A stretch of DNA of 64,000 bases from Balaenoptera acutorostrata. Lineage: Eukaryota; Chordata; Mammalia; Artiodactyla; Balaenopteridae. The notes beneath the pieces are model-generated. The model was not told the origin of the DNA, searched no databases, and was given only the letters and a program-made list of their open reading frames with translations. The translations under genes and the position numbers were made by a program. This document shows positions 1 through 16,034 of this stretch, one piece after another; the first letter of the stretch is position 1, and each line of letters starts with the position of its first letter. The stretch lies in the NCBI RefSeq assembly GCF_949987535.1, contig NC_080072.1:53450356-53514355 (forward strand). The letters run 5' to 3'.

Positions 1-529
1 TTTAAGCTTCATGTATTAGACAGCAATAAATTCTTCTCATTTTTTTAGTGGCTAGAAGAATTTCATTTATAAAATGCTACTACAACTAGCAGTCATTTAG
101 ACTGATTTTAATTATTTAATATTATAAATAATGTAATAATACTTCTTGCATGTTCATCTTTTCACATTTCTGTGGTATATCTGTGGAATAAGTTACTGGA
201 GGCGGATTTGAGTCAGTGAGTATTTTAAATACTGATATGTTAAACCGTTTCCTCTAAAGATTATATTAGTTACATTTTCAGTGTTCGTTTATTCAGACTC
301 TTGACGATACTGTGCATTATTAATCCTCCTAATAATGGCTAACCTAATAGGTGAATACGATCTTTATATTTATGTATTCAAACTTATCAATCTTTCCCTT
401 TATGGCTTCAGGATTCCACGTCATGTTTATAAAAGGTCACTCACTCCCAAAAGATTTTCTTTTAATGCTTTTTAAAAAAATTTAAAACTTTTACTCATTT
501 AAAAATTATTTTATTGGGAATTCGGGATT

Positions 530-735
530 AATAGATACGCACTACTGTGTGTAAAATAGAAAAACACCAAGGACCTACTGTGTAGCACAGGGAACTATAT
601 TCAATGTCTTGTAATAGCCTATAATGGAAAAGAATCTGAAAAAGGATAAATACATATATATATGTATAACTGAATCACTTTGCTATATACCTGAAACACT
701 GCAAATCAACTACACTTCAATTAAAAAAAAATCCT
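530..735 (+). mobile_element. L1 3' end fragment
   Basis: The sequence CCTACTGTGTAGCACAGGGA through CAAATCAACTACACTTCAAT and an A run is the standard L1 3' UTR end, repeated at 27915-28075 and 52594-52874. Downstream is a run of ten C (777-786). Confidence 0.9.
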
Positions 736-775
736 GCAACTATTACATTAAAATTTAAATAATAAAAATAGATGA

Positions 776-1928
776 ACCCCCCCCCCAATTATTTTAGTGG
801 AACGAACAAAACTCTAATTCTTTTATTTTTTAAAATTAAAAAAAAATTTTTTTTAAAGACTCTTAATTCTTTTAAATGTGGATAACTGAGGGGTGATAGT
901 CTGGCAAAAATTACTGAGAAATATGGTAATTCTAAAGCAATGGACAAATATTACCTTAAAGAAAAATTATTGTAAACATAATTTAGATGTTTCTAGCATT
1001 TGTATACTCAAATATTATGCAATAAAAGAACAGATGCTGTAAGCATCCTTTTAGATAACTCTGGCTATAAAGGGAAACAATTCAGATATACAATTTTTCT
1101 ATTTAACAGTGAAGATATCTAGCGACTCTCCACTAGAAGAATATATACCTATATGATCTTCAAATTCTCATACCGAAGATAAATAAAATAGTGAAAATTT
1201 ATGATAGCAACTGATGTCCAAAAAATGATTTTCATAAAGAAAAGTTGAAATCATACACTGAATTTACTTTCAAATTAGGAAAGACTTTCTTGCCAATTCC
1301 AAATGAGGTACCATGGCAGAAATGGGCTTAACATTTCATAAGTCTTTGAACATATTGGGTTTCTTTGCAACATTTTAATTAATAGCAAAAGTTCATCACT
1401 GGAATTTCAGTATCCAACTAATGAATAAACAAATAATAAATAGTAAAAGCTTCGAATATTAAATAAATGGTCAAGACTATTTAAAGCAGAAAGAATATCC
1501 AGTAGATCACTTAGGAATGCTAAAGGCAGATATTCAAGCCACGGGTTCTACAGTGAATGTTAATACATTTTGCATCCCGTGACTTGAATATGTCTTTGCT
1601 CATTTGACTAAGGTATCACAATCAAGCTATTCAGTTCAACATCACAGTCTGGCTCAACCATACAATTAAAAAAAAGAAAAGAAAAAACTACACCACTGAA
1701 TTATAATGAATATTTATAAGAAGACTACCAAAAGAGTGTGCATTTAATCATTACGAATACTTTTTTAACGATAGGATTTGTAAAACATTTTGTTCTTTAA
1801 CAGAACACTGCTCATATTTATGAGCCCTAAAAAATGCAAAATAGTTATCAACTTCATGTGTAAACAATCTTGCACAAGAGTTATTTACACACGAGCTTAC
1901 ACAAAACCAAAAATTTTAGTTTCCTTTA
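776..1928. other. RAB6A intron 5 stretch, nothing coding
   Basis: AT-rich intronic DNA without a repeat I can name. It contains a C10 run (777-786) and an imperfect hairpin at 1531-1590. Confidence 0.7.
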
Positions 1929-1945
1929 AGGACTGAGTTTAATGT

Positions 1946-2440
1946 GTGTTTTTTTTTTTAAATAAATTTACTTATTTTATCTATTTATTTTTGGTTGCGT
2001 TGGGTCTTGCTGCACGCGGGCTTTCTCTAGTTGCAGTGAGCGAGGGTTTACTCTTGGTTGCGGTGTGCGGGCTTCTCACTGCGGTGGCTTCTCTTGTTGC
2101 GGAGCACAGGCTCTAGGCATGCGGGCTTCAGCAGTTGTGGCACGTGAGGCTCTAGAGTGGAGGCTCAGTAGTTGTGGCGCACGGGCTTAGTTGCTCTGTG
2201 GCATGTGGCATCTTCCCAGACCAGGGCTCGAACCTGTGTCCCCTGCATTGGCAGGCAGATTCTTAACCACTGCGCCACCAGGGAAGCCCTACTGTGTGTT
2301 TTATTGTGTGTGTGTGTGGGGAGGGCGGGTGGGCCATGCTGCTCAGCTTGCAGGAACTTAGTTCCCCGACCAGGGACTGAACCTGGGTCCTCGGCAGTGA
2401 AAGCACAGAGTCCTAACCACTGGACCGCCAGGGAGTTCCC
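1946..2440 (-). mobile_element. Short CHR-1-like SINE, host of a nested SINE
   Basis: The short head-only SINE (2303-2440, reading AGGAACTTAGTTCCCCGACC in reverse) is flanked by a perfect 17-nt duplication AGGACTGAGTTTAATGT at 1929-1945 and 2441-2457. A longer SINE lies within its tail. Confidence 0.9.
1954..2292 (-). mobile_element. CHR SINE, long variant, nested
   Basis: Reverse CHR element with head GGGCTTCCCTGGTGGCGCAG at the right and A-rich tail at the left, inserted into the tail of the short SINE; TGTGTGTTTT is duplicated at 1944 and 2293. Confidence 0.92.
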
Positions 2441-2536
2441 AGGACTGAGTTTAATGTTTACCTTTCTATTTCAGGTCCCCACACTAAAGAAAAGGGGCAG
2501 GGGTATAAAATTAAGGATTAAACATGTCTCCTTTTA

Positions 2537-4654
<2,118 letters not shown>

Positions 4655-4700
4655 CTAACAATAAAATCAGTCAAACAAGCAAGAAAAATAAGAAAGGTCA

Positions 4701-6245
<1,545 letters not shown>

Positions 6246-6299
6246 TGTTCGATCCTCTAAGTACATTGTTTTTGATAAAAAGTCAATACCAATTGTTGC
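6246..6299 (-). CDS. RAB6A: RAB6A coding exon 3 (residues 44-61)
   Basis: The 54-nt exon (18 codons, phase 0 at both ends) encodes ATIGIDFLSKTMYLEDRT. It contains the switch I core with T45, which in Rab GTPases coordinates magnesium and contacts effectors, and the IGIDF segment typical of Rabs. The donor is ACA|GTGAGTAATG. The acceptor is TTTTACAG, and the tract before it is an unusual pure pentanucleotide repeat (see the repeat at 6304-6331). Because it is a multiple of three, skipping this exon would keep the frame but remove switch I. Confidence 0.96.
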
Positions 6300-6303
6300 C
6301 TGT

Positions 6304-6331
6304 AAAACAAAACAAAACAAAACAAAACAAA
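6304..6331. repeat. (AAAAC)5 repeat serving as the exon 3 polypyrimidine tract
   Basis: Five AAAAC units then AAAG sit immediately upstream of the exon 3 acceptor. On the transcript strand they read (GTTTT)n followed directly by ACAG, so a length-variable microsatellite forms the splice-site tract. Confidence 0.93.
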
Positions 6332-6474
6332 GAAGTTAAAAATAGTAATAGTTTAATGGCAGTCAGCAGTTTAGGGTTCAAGTGGGAATTATGATTATGG
6401 AAGAAATAATGAATAAACATATAAACATATCATAGCCAAATAAAAATGAACAAAATTTTCAGTGATAATGGCTT

Positions 6475-6690
6475 CTACCTTTTGAGCACTTGCTGTGTAT
6501 CAGAGATTCTTTTAGGCCCTTTACATGATCATCTCTAATGCTAATACATCTCTACAAAGTAGCTAGTAGCATCATTATTTTTCTCATTTTATACATAACA
6601 ATATTGGGGTTTGGAGAAGTTAAATAACTTGCCTAAAGACACAAAGCTTCTGCTGTGGAGTTGGGAATAAAAGTCCAACTCTTTCTAATA
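6475..6690 (-). mobile_element. MIR SINE
   Basis: Reverse MIR: TTTTGAGCACTTGCTGTGTA at the left through AGTTAAATAACTTGCCTAAA at the right. Confidence 0.8.
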
Positions 6691-7078
6691 TATACTTCTA
6701 TATTTGCTTTATATTTATATATACTTTAAAAATCTATCTTTATGTACATATTTTATACACTTCATATATCATATATATTCACATACATTATATATTTTTA
6801 CATACACTTTATACATATATGTAAAAAATTTTTAATTGTGATAAAATACACAACTGCTCTTTAAAAAAGTCTTTTAAAAAAAATGGTTAAGAGGGTTAAA
6901 GGGTAGTTTTAGGTTCATAGCAAAACTGAAAGGAAGGTACAGAGATTCCCCTTTCCCCCCTGCCTCCACATATGCATAGCATCTCCTATTGTCAACATCC
7001 CCTACCGGAGTGGTAGTACATTTGTTATGACTGATGAACCTACACTGACACTGATGTAATTTTTTAAAGATAGGTTTT

Positions 7079-7332
7079 GGGACTTCCCTGGTGGTCCAGG
7101 GGCTAAGACTCTGCACTCCCAATGCAGGGGGCCCGGGTTTGATCCCTGGTCAGGGAACTAGACCCTACATGCCGCAACTAAAGATCCCACATGCCGCAAC
7201 TAAAAAGACCCCGCATACCACAATGAAGAGCCTATACACGGCAACAAAGATCCCGCATGCTGCAACTAAGACCTGGCACAGCCAAATAAATAAATATTAA
7301 AAAAAAAAAAACTTTCTAAAAAATAATAAAAT
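7079..7332 (+). mobile_element. CHR SINE, 'ccgcaactaa' repeat variant
   Basis: Head GGGACTTCCCTGGTGGTCCA, body made of repeated CATGCCGCAACTAA-like units, and A-rich tail. A 13-nt duplication AAAGATAGGTTTT lies at 7066-7078 and 7333-7345. Confidence 0.93.
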
Positions 7333-7345
7333 AAAGATAGGTTTT

Positions 7346-8444
7346 ATTTTTAAATTGTCATAAAATTTGACATTTTAACTATTTTTAGGTGTATAATTCA
7401 ATGGCATTAATTACATTCACAACTGTACAATTGTCAACACTATTTACAACTTTTTCACCACCCCAAACAGAAACTTTGTACCCATTAAGCAATACCAAAT
7501 TACAATGTATGGATATATGACAATTTGTTTATCCATTCATCTATTGATAGACACTTTTGGCTACTATGAGTTCCTGTTTTCAATTCTTTTTGGTATATAC
7601 CTAGGAGTAAAATTGCTGGGCCATATGGTAATTCTACTTAACTTTGTGAGGAAAGTTTCTACAGCAGCTGCACTATTTTAAAGTCCCACTAGTGATATAT
7701 TCCTATTTTCCCTTTTCTATATAAATAGCCATCCTAGTGGGTGTGAAGTGAAATGTTACTGTGGTTTTGATTTGCATTTTTCTAATGACTAATGATGCTA
7801 AACATCTTTGCATGCTTTCATGTGCTTATCGGTCATTTGCATATCCTCTCTGGAGAAATGTCTATTCAGTCCTTTGCCCATCTTTAAATTGAGTTTGTCA
7901 TTTTGTTATTGATTTGTAGGAGTTCTTTATATATTCTGGATATTAAATCCTTATCAGATATGTAACTTTCTAATATTTCCCCCTATTCTGTATGTTGGGC
8001 CTGGTGCCTCTACTGAAAATCAATTGCCAAGAGAGATATATATTTATTTATAGGTTCTCAATCCTATTCCATTGGTCTGTATGTCTACCCTTATGCCACT
8101 ACCACACTGTTTTAATTACTGTAGCTTTGTAGGAAATTTTGAAATTGTGAAGTGTGAGTCCTCCAACTTTATTTTTCTTTTTCAATAATACCTTGGCTAT
8201 TAATATCTTGGTGAATGAGGATAAGGTCTTTCATTTCTACAAAAATGGCAGTAGGAATTTTGATAGGGATTGCACTGAATCTGTAGATTGCTTTGGGTGG
8301 TTGGTACTGACACCTTAACAATATTAAGTTTTCTGATTTATTTACCTGGGATGTCTCTCCATTTAATTAGGTCTTCTTTATTTTTTTTGAGTAGTTTTGT
8401 TGATTTCCATTTCACACAGACTTGTATTTTAAAACAAACAACAA
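7346..8444 (-). mobile_element. L1 3' UTR and ORF2 C-terminal fragment
   Basis: Old L1 in reverse orientation: the 3' UTR (TTAAATTGTCATAAAATTTG) at low coordinates, then ORF2 C-terminal sequence such as GTTTATCCATTCATCTATTG and TTGCTGGGCCATATGGTAAT. It is diverged and has no open frame. A CHR SINE inserted at its left edge at 7079-7332. Confidence 0.85.
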
Positions 8445-8756
8445 GGGCTTCCCTGGTGGTGCAGTGGTTGAGAATCTGCCTGCCAATGCAGGGGACACGG
8501 GTTTGAGCCCTGGTCTGGGAAGAACCCACATGCCACGGAGCAACTAGGCCCGTGAGCCACAATTACTGAGCCTGCGTGTCTGGATCCTGTGCTCCGCAAC
8601 AAGAGAGGCCGCGATAGTGAGAGGCCCGTGCACTGCGATGAAGAGTGGCCCCCACCTGCCACAACTAGAGAAAGCCCTTGCACAGAAACGAAGACCCAAC
8701 ACAGCCATAAATAAATAAATAAATCAATCCCATTAAAAAAAAAAAAAGTCCCAAAT
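8445..8756 (+). mobile_element. CHR-2-like SINE
   Basis: Full head, B-box-like GGTTTGAGCCC, body and A tail. A short non-A stretch (GTCCCAAA) follows the A run before the TTTAAAACAA repeat of the target. Confidence 0.92.
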
Positions 8757-8992
8757 TTAAAACAAAAAACAAACAACAACAACAGAAGAAGATGCTTCCT
8801 CCTTTATCCCAAACTATGTGACTAATACACAACCTAAGTACTAATTTCACCTTATGACATTCAATCTGAGAATTATATCTGCCATAGGGTGGGACAATGG
8901 GCTTATAAACTTGAATTACTATGCAAGAGCATCTAATTGACAAACCTCAGGAGTGTACAGGAGTGGCATAGCTGCATTTAAGAAATCTCACC

Positions 8993-9300
8993 GGGCTTCC
9001 CTGGTAGCGCAGTGGTTGAGAGTCTGCCTGCTAATGCAGGGGACACGGGTTCGAGCCCTGGTCTGGGAAGATCCCACATGCCGCGGAGCAGCTGGGCCCG
9101 TGAGCCACAACTACTGAGCCTGCGTGTCTGGAGCCTGTGCTCCACAACAAGAGAGGCCACGACAGTGAGAGGCCCGCACGCCGCGATGAAGAGTGGCCCC
9201 CGCTTGCCGCAACTAGAGAAAGCCCTTGCACAGAAACGAAGACCCAACACAGCCAAAAATAAATAAATAAATAAATTTATTAAAAAAAAAAAAAAAAAAA
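8993..9300 (+). mobile_element. CHR-2-like SINE
   Basis: Full-length with GGTTCGAGCCCTGG B-box region. The target AGAAATCTCACC is duplicated exactly at 8981 and 9301. It lies in direct orientation with the previous SINE. Confidence 0.95.
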
Positions 9301-9534
9301 AGAAATCTCACCAGTAGAACCTCATTTACTCAGACAGTGTGGCAGAGGTAGTTAACTACCTATACAAATATCCATCTACCCCTTCTTCCTTACTAACACA
9401 ATCAAACATTTACTTAAAACCATACTTTTCCCACGAAAAAAATTACATTTTCCAGGCTTCTTTGAACTTTAAATAAGTGGGGTTAACTCAGTTGGGAGGT
9501 ATGTTCTTGTTTTTTCCCCCCTTTCCTCCGTCTT

Positions 9535-9745
9535 TCTTCCTGAACTGTGGCTACCAAGGCTGGAACTCCAGGAACCATTCCAACCATGGAATTCCAACCA
9601 TTCCAACCATGAGGCAAATTTCAATATGGAAGTCATATATTAGATCAGGTTAAAAAGAAAGTTAGAAGGAGTCTTGGTCCTGGATGACCATGGAGCTGCC
9701 ACACAAGCACTGAAACACACTACCTTTAGACTTCTTTTACATGAA
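9535..9745. repeat. Ancient LTR-like repeat with local duplication
   Basis: GGCTGGAACTCCAGGAACCA, TGGATGACCATGGAGCTGCC and CTTCTTTTACATG resemble an old interspersed repeat that I cannot name. CCATTCCAACCATG is locally duplicated at 9576-9610. Confidence 0.35.
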
Positions 9746-12700
9746 AAAATATTCTCATGTCACTTATCAATGTTGTTTTGTGTTTGTTATAAACAGCCCA
9801 AAATAATTTTTAATGGCTATAAATAGAAACAAGCATTTTCAGATCTCACAGTCAAGACATAAATGTTTTTACAATTAGTACAAAGTCAGACTTTATGATA
9901 AAATGTACAACAGTCCCCTCCTTGCACTGTACTATCCTAGTTTTGGTGCATCACTTATATCACTGAACTCGTTAAGATCAAGATTAACCTGAAAAACATC
10001 CTGTTGTTACTCTTCTTTTTAGTTAATTTTATTCCAAGCTGAGCTATTACAGCATAGAAGTCGATCATGTGTAAGAATTAAGCCAACAGCAGGAAGAACA
10101 GAAAGGAGATGGCTGGGAAACTAATCGTTATCAGCTTTTCCAGCATCTTGAATGCTACTGATGAGGAACTAATTCAAATTTTCATAAAAGATGGATGAGA
10201 CATTAGTGCTGCCTCTTGCTCATCTCCTTAAAAACATGCAAAAGACAATAACTGCAGAAGAAACCAAAGGTAAGAGAAAATTCTCCCATGTATCTTAATT
10301 TACAACTTCATATTATCTTAAATGTTAACTAATTCATTGGTTTTGAGGGGGCAGGGGTCTGCTTTGTAAAAAAAAACAAATTAAACTGAGTACTTATAAA
10401 AGGAGCTCACAATTCAAGGTTGAACAATGGCTTATCCAAATATATTGGAGCCAAGATAACAGTAACTTTTATTTGTTTAGCTATTTTATTTGGATGCTCT
10501 CCACTTAGAATGGTGCTTATTTACCCCAACAGCTATTTTATAAAAGATTCAGGTGTAAACTACTATTCTGTCTGACTCTGTAAATAGTGGTTTGTCACCT
10601 GTGTGATGCCACAGAAGCCAGAGACCCATAAACATTATGATTTTCCATATGGGACATGATTTTTCCAATACAAAACTAATTAGGTAAGGAAAACAAGTTT
10701 TCTTCTGTACGAAGCAATGATAATCAGTTTCCTTCTGTGGTCCAAACACAAGTAAAGCTCTGTTGCCTGGTTGCTGCCTTCTCTAGCAAGAGAAAATAGA
10801 GAAATAATGAGTTGAAAGAGGCAATGACCAAAGGAAGAAAAGAGTGGGGAAGTTAAAAGAATCTAAAATTGAGTAACAGAGATAAATAAAAAGAATGAGG
10901 AAAGGAAAACGACCCCAGAAAGAAGATGCTGATACAGAATCTGGTTTAGAAGGGAATCCCATTTAAAAATATGTTTACATATATGTACATATGTGGGAAA
11001 AAATATATGTATATACATTTTTCCCCTAGATATCTTTGTGCCATATTATATTTCTGTTGATTAGGAAAGAAACTAGGTAGAGTCTGTGAATTTTAAAAGT
11101 GAGTCATTAAAATGGACATAAAATTTTAGTTATGCAAGGTGAACAAGTTCTAGAGATCTGCTGCACAGCATTGTGCATATAGATGACAATACTGTATTGT
11201 ATACCCTTAAAAATCTAATAAGAAGGTAAAATCTCATGTAAGTGTTCTTACCACAATCAAAAAAAAGAACCTCACCCCCACCCCAAATAAAAAGACAATA
11301 CTTCTGGAAAAGGAAAAAAAAAAAAGTAATTAAAAATTAAACAAAGATAAAAAGACAAATCAAACACAGAATCAGCAAAACAGTCCATCTTGTTAAGGAT
11401 TTTGTTTCTACTGATAAACTAGAATTCTGTATAGAATAATCTAGAGCTTTAACCTAAAGAGATTAAGGATATATTTATTCACCACCACCATCTTTCTGGA
11501 CAAGTTCATTAGAGTGTCTAAAACCCACTGTTTGGACTTCTCTGGTGGTGCAGTGGTTAAGAATCCACCTGCCAATGTAGGGGCACAGGTTGGATCCCTG
11601 GTCCGGGAAGATCCCACATGCCATGGAGCAACTAAGCCCGTGCACCACAACTACTGAACCTGCGAGCCACAACTACTGAGCCTGCGTGCCACAACTACTG
11701 AAGCTCGCGTGCCCTAGAGCCGACGCGCCCCAACTACTGAAGCCCGCATGCTCTAGCGCCCACGTGCCGCAACTACTGAGCCCACGTGCCACAACTACTG
11801 AAGCCTGCACGCCTAGAGCCCATGCTCCGCAACAACAGAAGCCACGGCAATAAGAAGCTCGCACACCACAACAGAGAATAGCCCCAGCTCGCCACAACTA
11901 GAGAAAGCCTGCACGCAGCAACGAAGACCCAACGCAGCCAAAATTAAATAAAATTTAAAAAATAAATTAAATAAATAAATAAATAAATAAAACCCACTGT
12001 TTTCTCTATGCTGTCCTGAAGTTAACTGTTGATTTGTAACAGCCAAGAAATTCTCTAAATTCAAAGTAATCTCTAAAGTTACTCTGAGCAATATAATCTT
12101 CCTCAAATAAAAGAATTAAACTACTCCAACTGTGGGAATCTTTCCCGAGCTTATTTATATTAAGTTGAACTATATAAAATGGCCAATATTATACCATTTT
12201 TTTAATACCATTTTTGAATGATAAAAATAGCAATGTAATATGGTTCAAACTGATATAGTTGAAACTGTTAGAAAAATCTGTGGGTTTATAATTGGTAAAA
12301 GAAAAAGAAGTGGTGAATGCTAGAGCAACTTAAGAGAAACGTTTCCAGACTCTCTAACTAGACATAAGTTTCCCAGATAACTTAGATTTTTTGCTTTACT
12401 TTGAAATAATGACTAAAATATGGTCAATTAAGGACTCTTCTGGCCAACCAGTTTAGTCTTTTTCAAATGAAATTAATTCAGTGCAAAGGAATCATAAATA
12501 GGGCATGAATTATGAATTACATAAAATTTATCTTTTTTGTGAAATAAAACTTCACTAAGTTTCAGATATATATTACATATGGCTCAATAATACATTTCTA
12601 GCTATGAGACTAGCTCTTCAATTATTCATTTCAGAAGTCCTTCTGTTGTGTGTATGGTGGGGGTAGGGGTAGGGAATCTTCAAGTAATCCACTGAACAAC

Positions 12701-13869
12701 TCTTCACCTGATAACTAAGTTGGCAGCTAACGACATATGGTCAATTCTTCATATATCAAGTTAATACTTGATATGCTGTCAAGCTGATTTCTCTAGGTAA
12801 GGATGTGGGGTGCTACATTATCCAAATTTTCCTGTTAGAGCTAAACTAAGATAATACCTTGGACTGTACCTAATTCTTACAAAAACTTGTAGTTTACATT
12901 GTAAATCAGTGTCTCCTATTAATGCCAAAGTACAGTGATATTTTGGCTTCACTAGCGACAACTTTTTCACAAAGAATCAAAATCTTTCCTTATCTCTCAA
13001 ATTCTATTTAACCTTACCCCATCAACATCACTGCCCTTATAAATGTCTGAATGAACAGCAGCAATAGTCTTAGTGCATAAGAAGCAACAGCACTTTAGGT
13101 GTGCCGGAAAGATCTCCTTAATTTCACAGAGAACTTGGGTAAAATGAAATACTTCAGAAATACCCAGAGAACTCCAACTACAGGCTCTAGCTCATAATTC
13201 TTTAGCCTAAGACTCTGACTCTAGTTCAAATTTTTTAGCGTATGGTATTTGGTTCCACTCCCAAAGATTTGAGCTTAACACTCTCACGTACTTTCTACAT
13301 ATGGCTCAATGACATCAATACTTTCTTCAGTCCCTAAGACTGGTATTTATAGTTTCTCTGCTGAAGAGAGAGAGAAGCATTGCTCAGAATCAAAATATGG
13401 TATGCAAGAGGTCATCTAGGTGAAGCTATAAGCTGTAGAGTTGCAGGGACCTAGAAAATTGAGGATATCCGATATAAACGGGTCCAAAAAAACCCAAAGC
13501 ACTCTTGCTAATTGTACTATTTTTTCATTTCTAAACTTGCTCTTTTCATAGTGTCTTAAGATGTAACTAAACCATTTCTGAAATATTCAAAAGAATGTAA
13601 TAAAATTTATACTATACATATTCATTGGCTTTTAAGAAGTGACTTTCCTTAAATGTCATGTTTATGTTTTAGTCATTCCTGTTTCATGATCGTTATGGGT
13701 TTTAATAAAAGGCTTAATTAGAAACAAATTCCTTTGGGGATGAGATGGAAATGTTCTTAATCTTGATTGTAGTAGTAGCTTCATAGGTGTACATATCTGT
13801 CAAAATTTATCAAAATGTAAGGAATTAATAATTCTTTACTACTATCGATTATAAGATCCCACTGAATAT
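9746..13869. other. RAB6A intron 2 sequence outside the SINE at 11534
   Basis: AT-rich intronic DNA. I see no exon, RNA gene or named repeat apart from the expanded CHR SINE. Confidence 0.5.
11534..11989 (+). mobile_element. CHR SINE with expanded modular body (456 nt)
   Basis: It carries six copies of an 'aactactga' module, more than any other SINE here, so it is about 110 nt longer than the long variant. The target AAACCCACTGTTT is duplicated exactly at 11521 and 11990. Confidence 0.95.
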
Positions 13870-14260
13870 TTTGGATAACAGTCTATTGTCATGTTTGCCT
13901 TTTGCAGATCTATGGTTTGTCTTCTCATTCTCTTGACACTGTCTTTGGCAGAGCAGAAGTTTCTAATTTTAATGAAGTCCAGCTTATCAACTGCTTCTTT
14001 TATGGATCATGCCTTTGGTGTTGTATCTAAAAAGTCACTGCCATATGCAAGATCATCTAGGTTCTCTCCAATGTTACCTTCCAGTAGTTTATTACAGTTT
14101 TACATTTAGGTCTGTGTTTAGGTCCATTTTGAGAATAACCTCTGTATCTACATTCATTTGCATGAGGATGACTAGCTGTCCCAGCACAATTTGTTGAAGA
14201 GACTATCTTTGCTCCTTTGTACTGCCTTTGCTCCTTTGTCAAAGATCAATTAGAAAAACC
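13870..14260 (-). mobile_element. L1 ORF2 fragment
   Basis: It is the diverged counterpart of 20620-20990 in the better-preserved L1 (TTTGCCTTTTGCAGATCTAT; CCCAGCACAATTTGTTGAAG). A short internal duplication of TTTGCTCCTTTGT occurs near 14205-14240. Confidence 0.85.
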
Positions 14261-14704
14261 TTTGTTTACATCTTAGTTCTACCATTTAGTAGTTGGATGC
14301 TTTTGGACAAATTGTACAAATTTGGACAAACTTTTTCCTAGAAAACAAATGCCCAAGTTTTTCAGTTTTCTTAGTGTTCAAGCCAGAAGGCATATCCCTG
14401 AAATAAAATAAATATTTCAAATACGGGAAAATACATACTAAAAAGGACAGGATTCAGATTTTATATTTACCCTAAAAGCTTTCTGAAAAATAAAAAATGG
14501 TTTAATAATTGAGACAGAGGCAGTTAATTACTATGGAAATTAACCACTCCTTTAATCAGATCAACATTTGATATACTCCTAAGACAAATAATTGAAATCA
14601 AGTTTTTATACTAACTACACAGTAATACAGATGTAAAATACTTCAATTAAAGGGGATTTTTAAAAATTTTATTTTAATAAGAATATTTCAAAAAGTTGAT
14701 ACAG

Positions 14705-14814
14705 GGACTTTCCTGGCAGTCCAGTGGTTAGGACTCTGCGCTTCCACTGCAGGGGCGGGGGGCGTGGGTTCGACCCCTGGTTGGGGAACTAAGATCCCAT
14801 AGGCCGTGCAGCAA
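14705..14814 (+). mobile_element. Short CHR-1-like SINE
   Basis: A 110-nt head-only element, flanked by AAAAGTTGATACAG and AAAAGTTAATACAG. Confidence 0.92.
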
Positions 14815-15206
14815 AAAAGTTAATACAGAAAAAGATTTATAATGTGCTTAGGGCCCCAGTGAAAGTACCTGGTATGGAGATTACTAATTTATTCTTTTTA
14901 GCTTTTTCTTTGATTTTCGTTTCACAATTAAGCATTTTAAACTAAGATACATACACACATATAACTTAGATACATATGCAACTGAGAGCAGACATCCTTG
15001 TCTTTTTCTTGATCTTAAAGAGAGCACATTCAGCCTTTAAACATTATGTCTGATGTTAGCTGTGGGTCTTTCATAGAGATGCCCCTTATCACATTTAGAA
15101 AGTTCCCTTGTATTCCTAATTTGCCAAGTGTTTTTATCATGAAAGGTTAATGAATTTTGTCAAATGCTTTTTCTGTGTCTATTGAAATAATCATGTGATT
15201 TTGTCC

Positions 15207-15344
15207 ATACTGCGTGGCTTTTTTTTTTCTTTTTGGCTGCACTGCGTGGCTTGTAGGATATTAGTTCCCCGACCAGGGATTGAACCCGGGCCCTCAGCAG
15301 TGAGAGTGTGGAGCCCTAACCACTGGACTGCCAGGGAATTCCCC
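15207..15344 (-). mobile_element. Short CHR-1-like SINE in L1
   Basis: Reverse head-only SINE inserted in L1 ORF2; TGATTTTGTCC is duplicated at 15196-15206 and 15345-15355. Confidence 0.92.
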
Positions 15345-15733
15345 TGATTTTGTCCTTTATTCTATTCATATAGCGTATTACATCACTTTCTGTATGTTAA
15401 ACCAACCTTGCAATCTTGGTACTAACCTACCAATCCTCCTTGGTAAATGGTATAGAACCCTTTTTATTAGTTACCAGATTCAGTTCAGTAGTATTTTGCT
15501 GAGGACTATCGTGTTTATATTCATAAAGGATATTAGTCTGTAGTTTTATTTTTGATGCCTTTGCCTGGTTTGGGTATGAGAGTCATACTGACCTCATGGG
15601 ATAAGTTGGGAAGTATGTCTTCCTCTTCTGTTTTTGGAAGTTTATGAAGTATTAGTGTTGTTCTTTAAATATTTCATAGAATTGACCAGTGAAGCCATCT
15701 AGTCCTGCGATTTTCTTTGTAAGAAGTTTTTTT

Positions 15734-16034
15734 TTTTTTTTAAATATTTTATTTATTTATTTATTTATTTATGGCTGTGTTGGGTCTTCGTTTCTGTGTG
15801 AGGGCTTTCTCCAGTTGCGGCAAGTGGGGGCCATTCTTCATCGCGGTGCGCAGGCCTCTCACTATCGCGGCCTCTCTTGTTGCAGAGCACAGGCTCCAGA
15901 CGCGCAGGCTCAGTAATTGTGGCTCACGGGCCCAGTCGCTCCGCGGCATGTGGGATCTTCCCAGACCAGGGCTCGAATCCATGTCCCCTGCATTGGCAGG
16001 CAGATTCTCAACCACTGCGCCACCAGGGAAGCCC
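15734..16034 (-). mobile_element. CHR-2-like SINE in L1
   Basis: Reverse full-length element inserted in the same L1; TGTAAGAAGTTTTTT is duplicated at 15719 and 16035. Confidence 0.94.

Noticed and set aside
8993..9060. tRNA gene candidates at SINE heads (A- and B-box-like sequence)
   Set aside because: The heads are tRNA-derived but do not fold as a complete tRNA, lack an acceptor stem, and are attached to SINE bodies.
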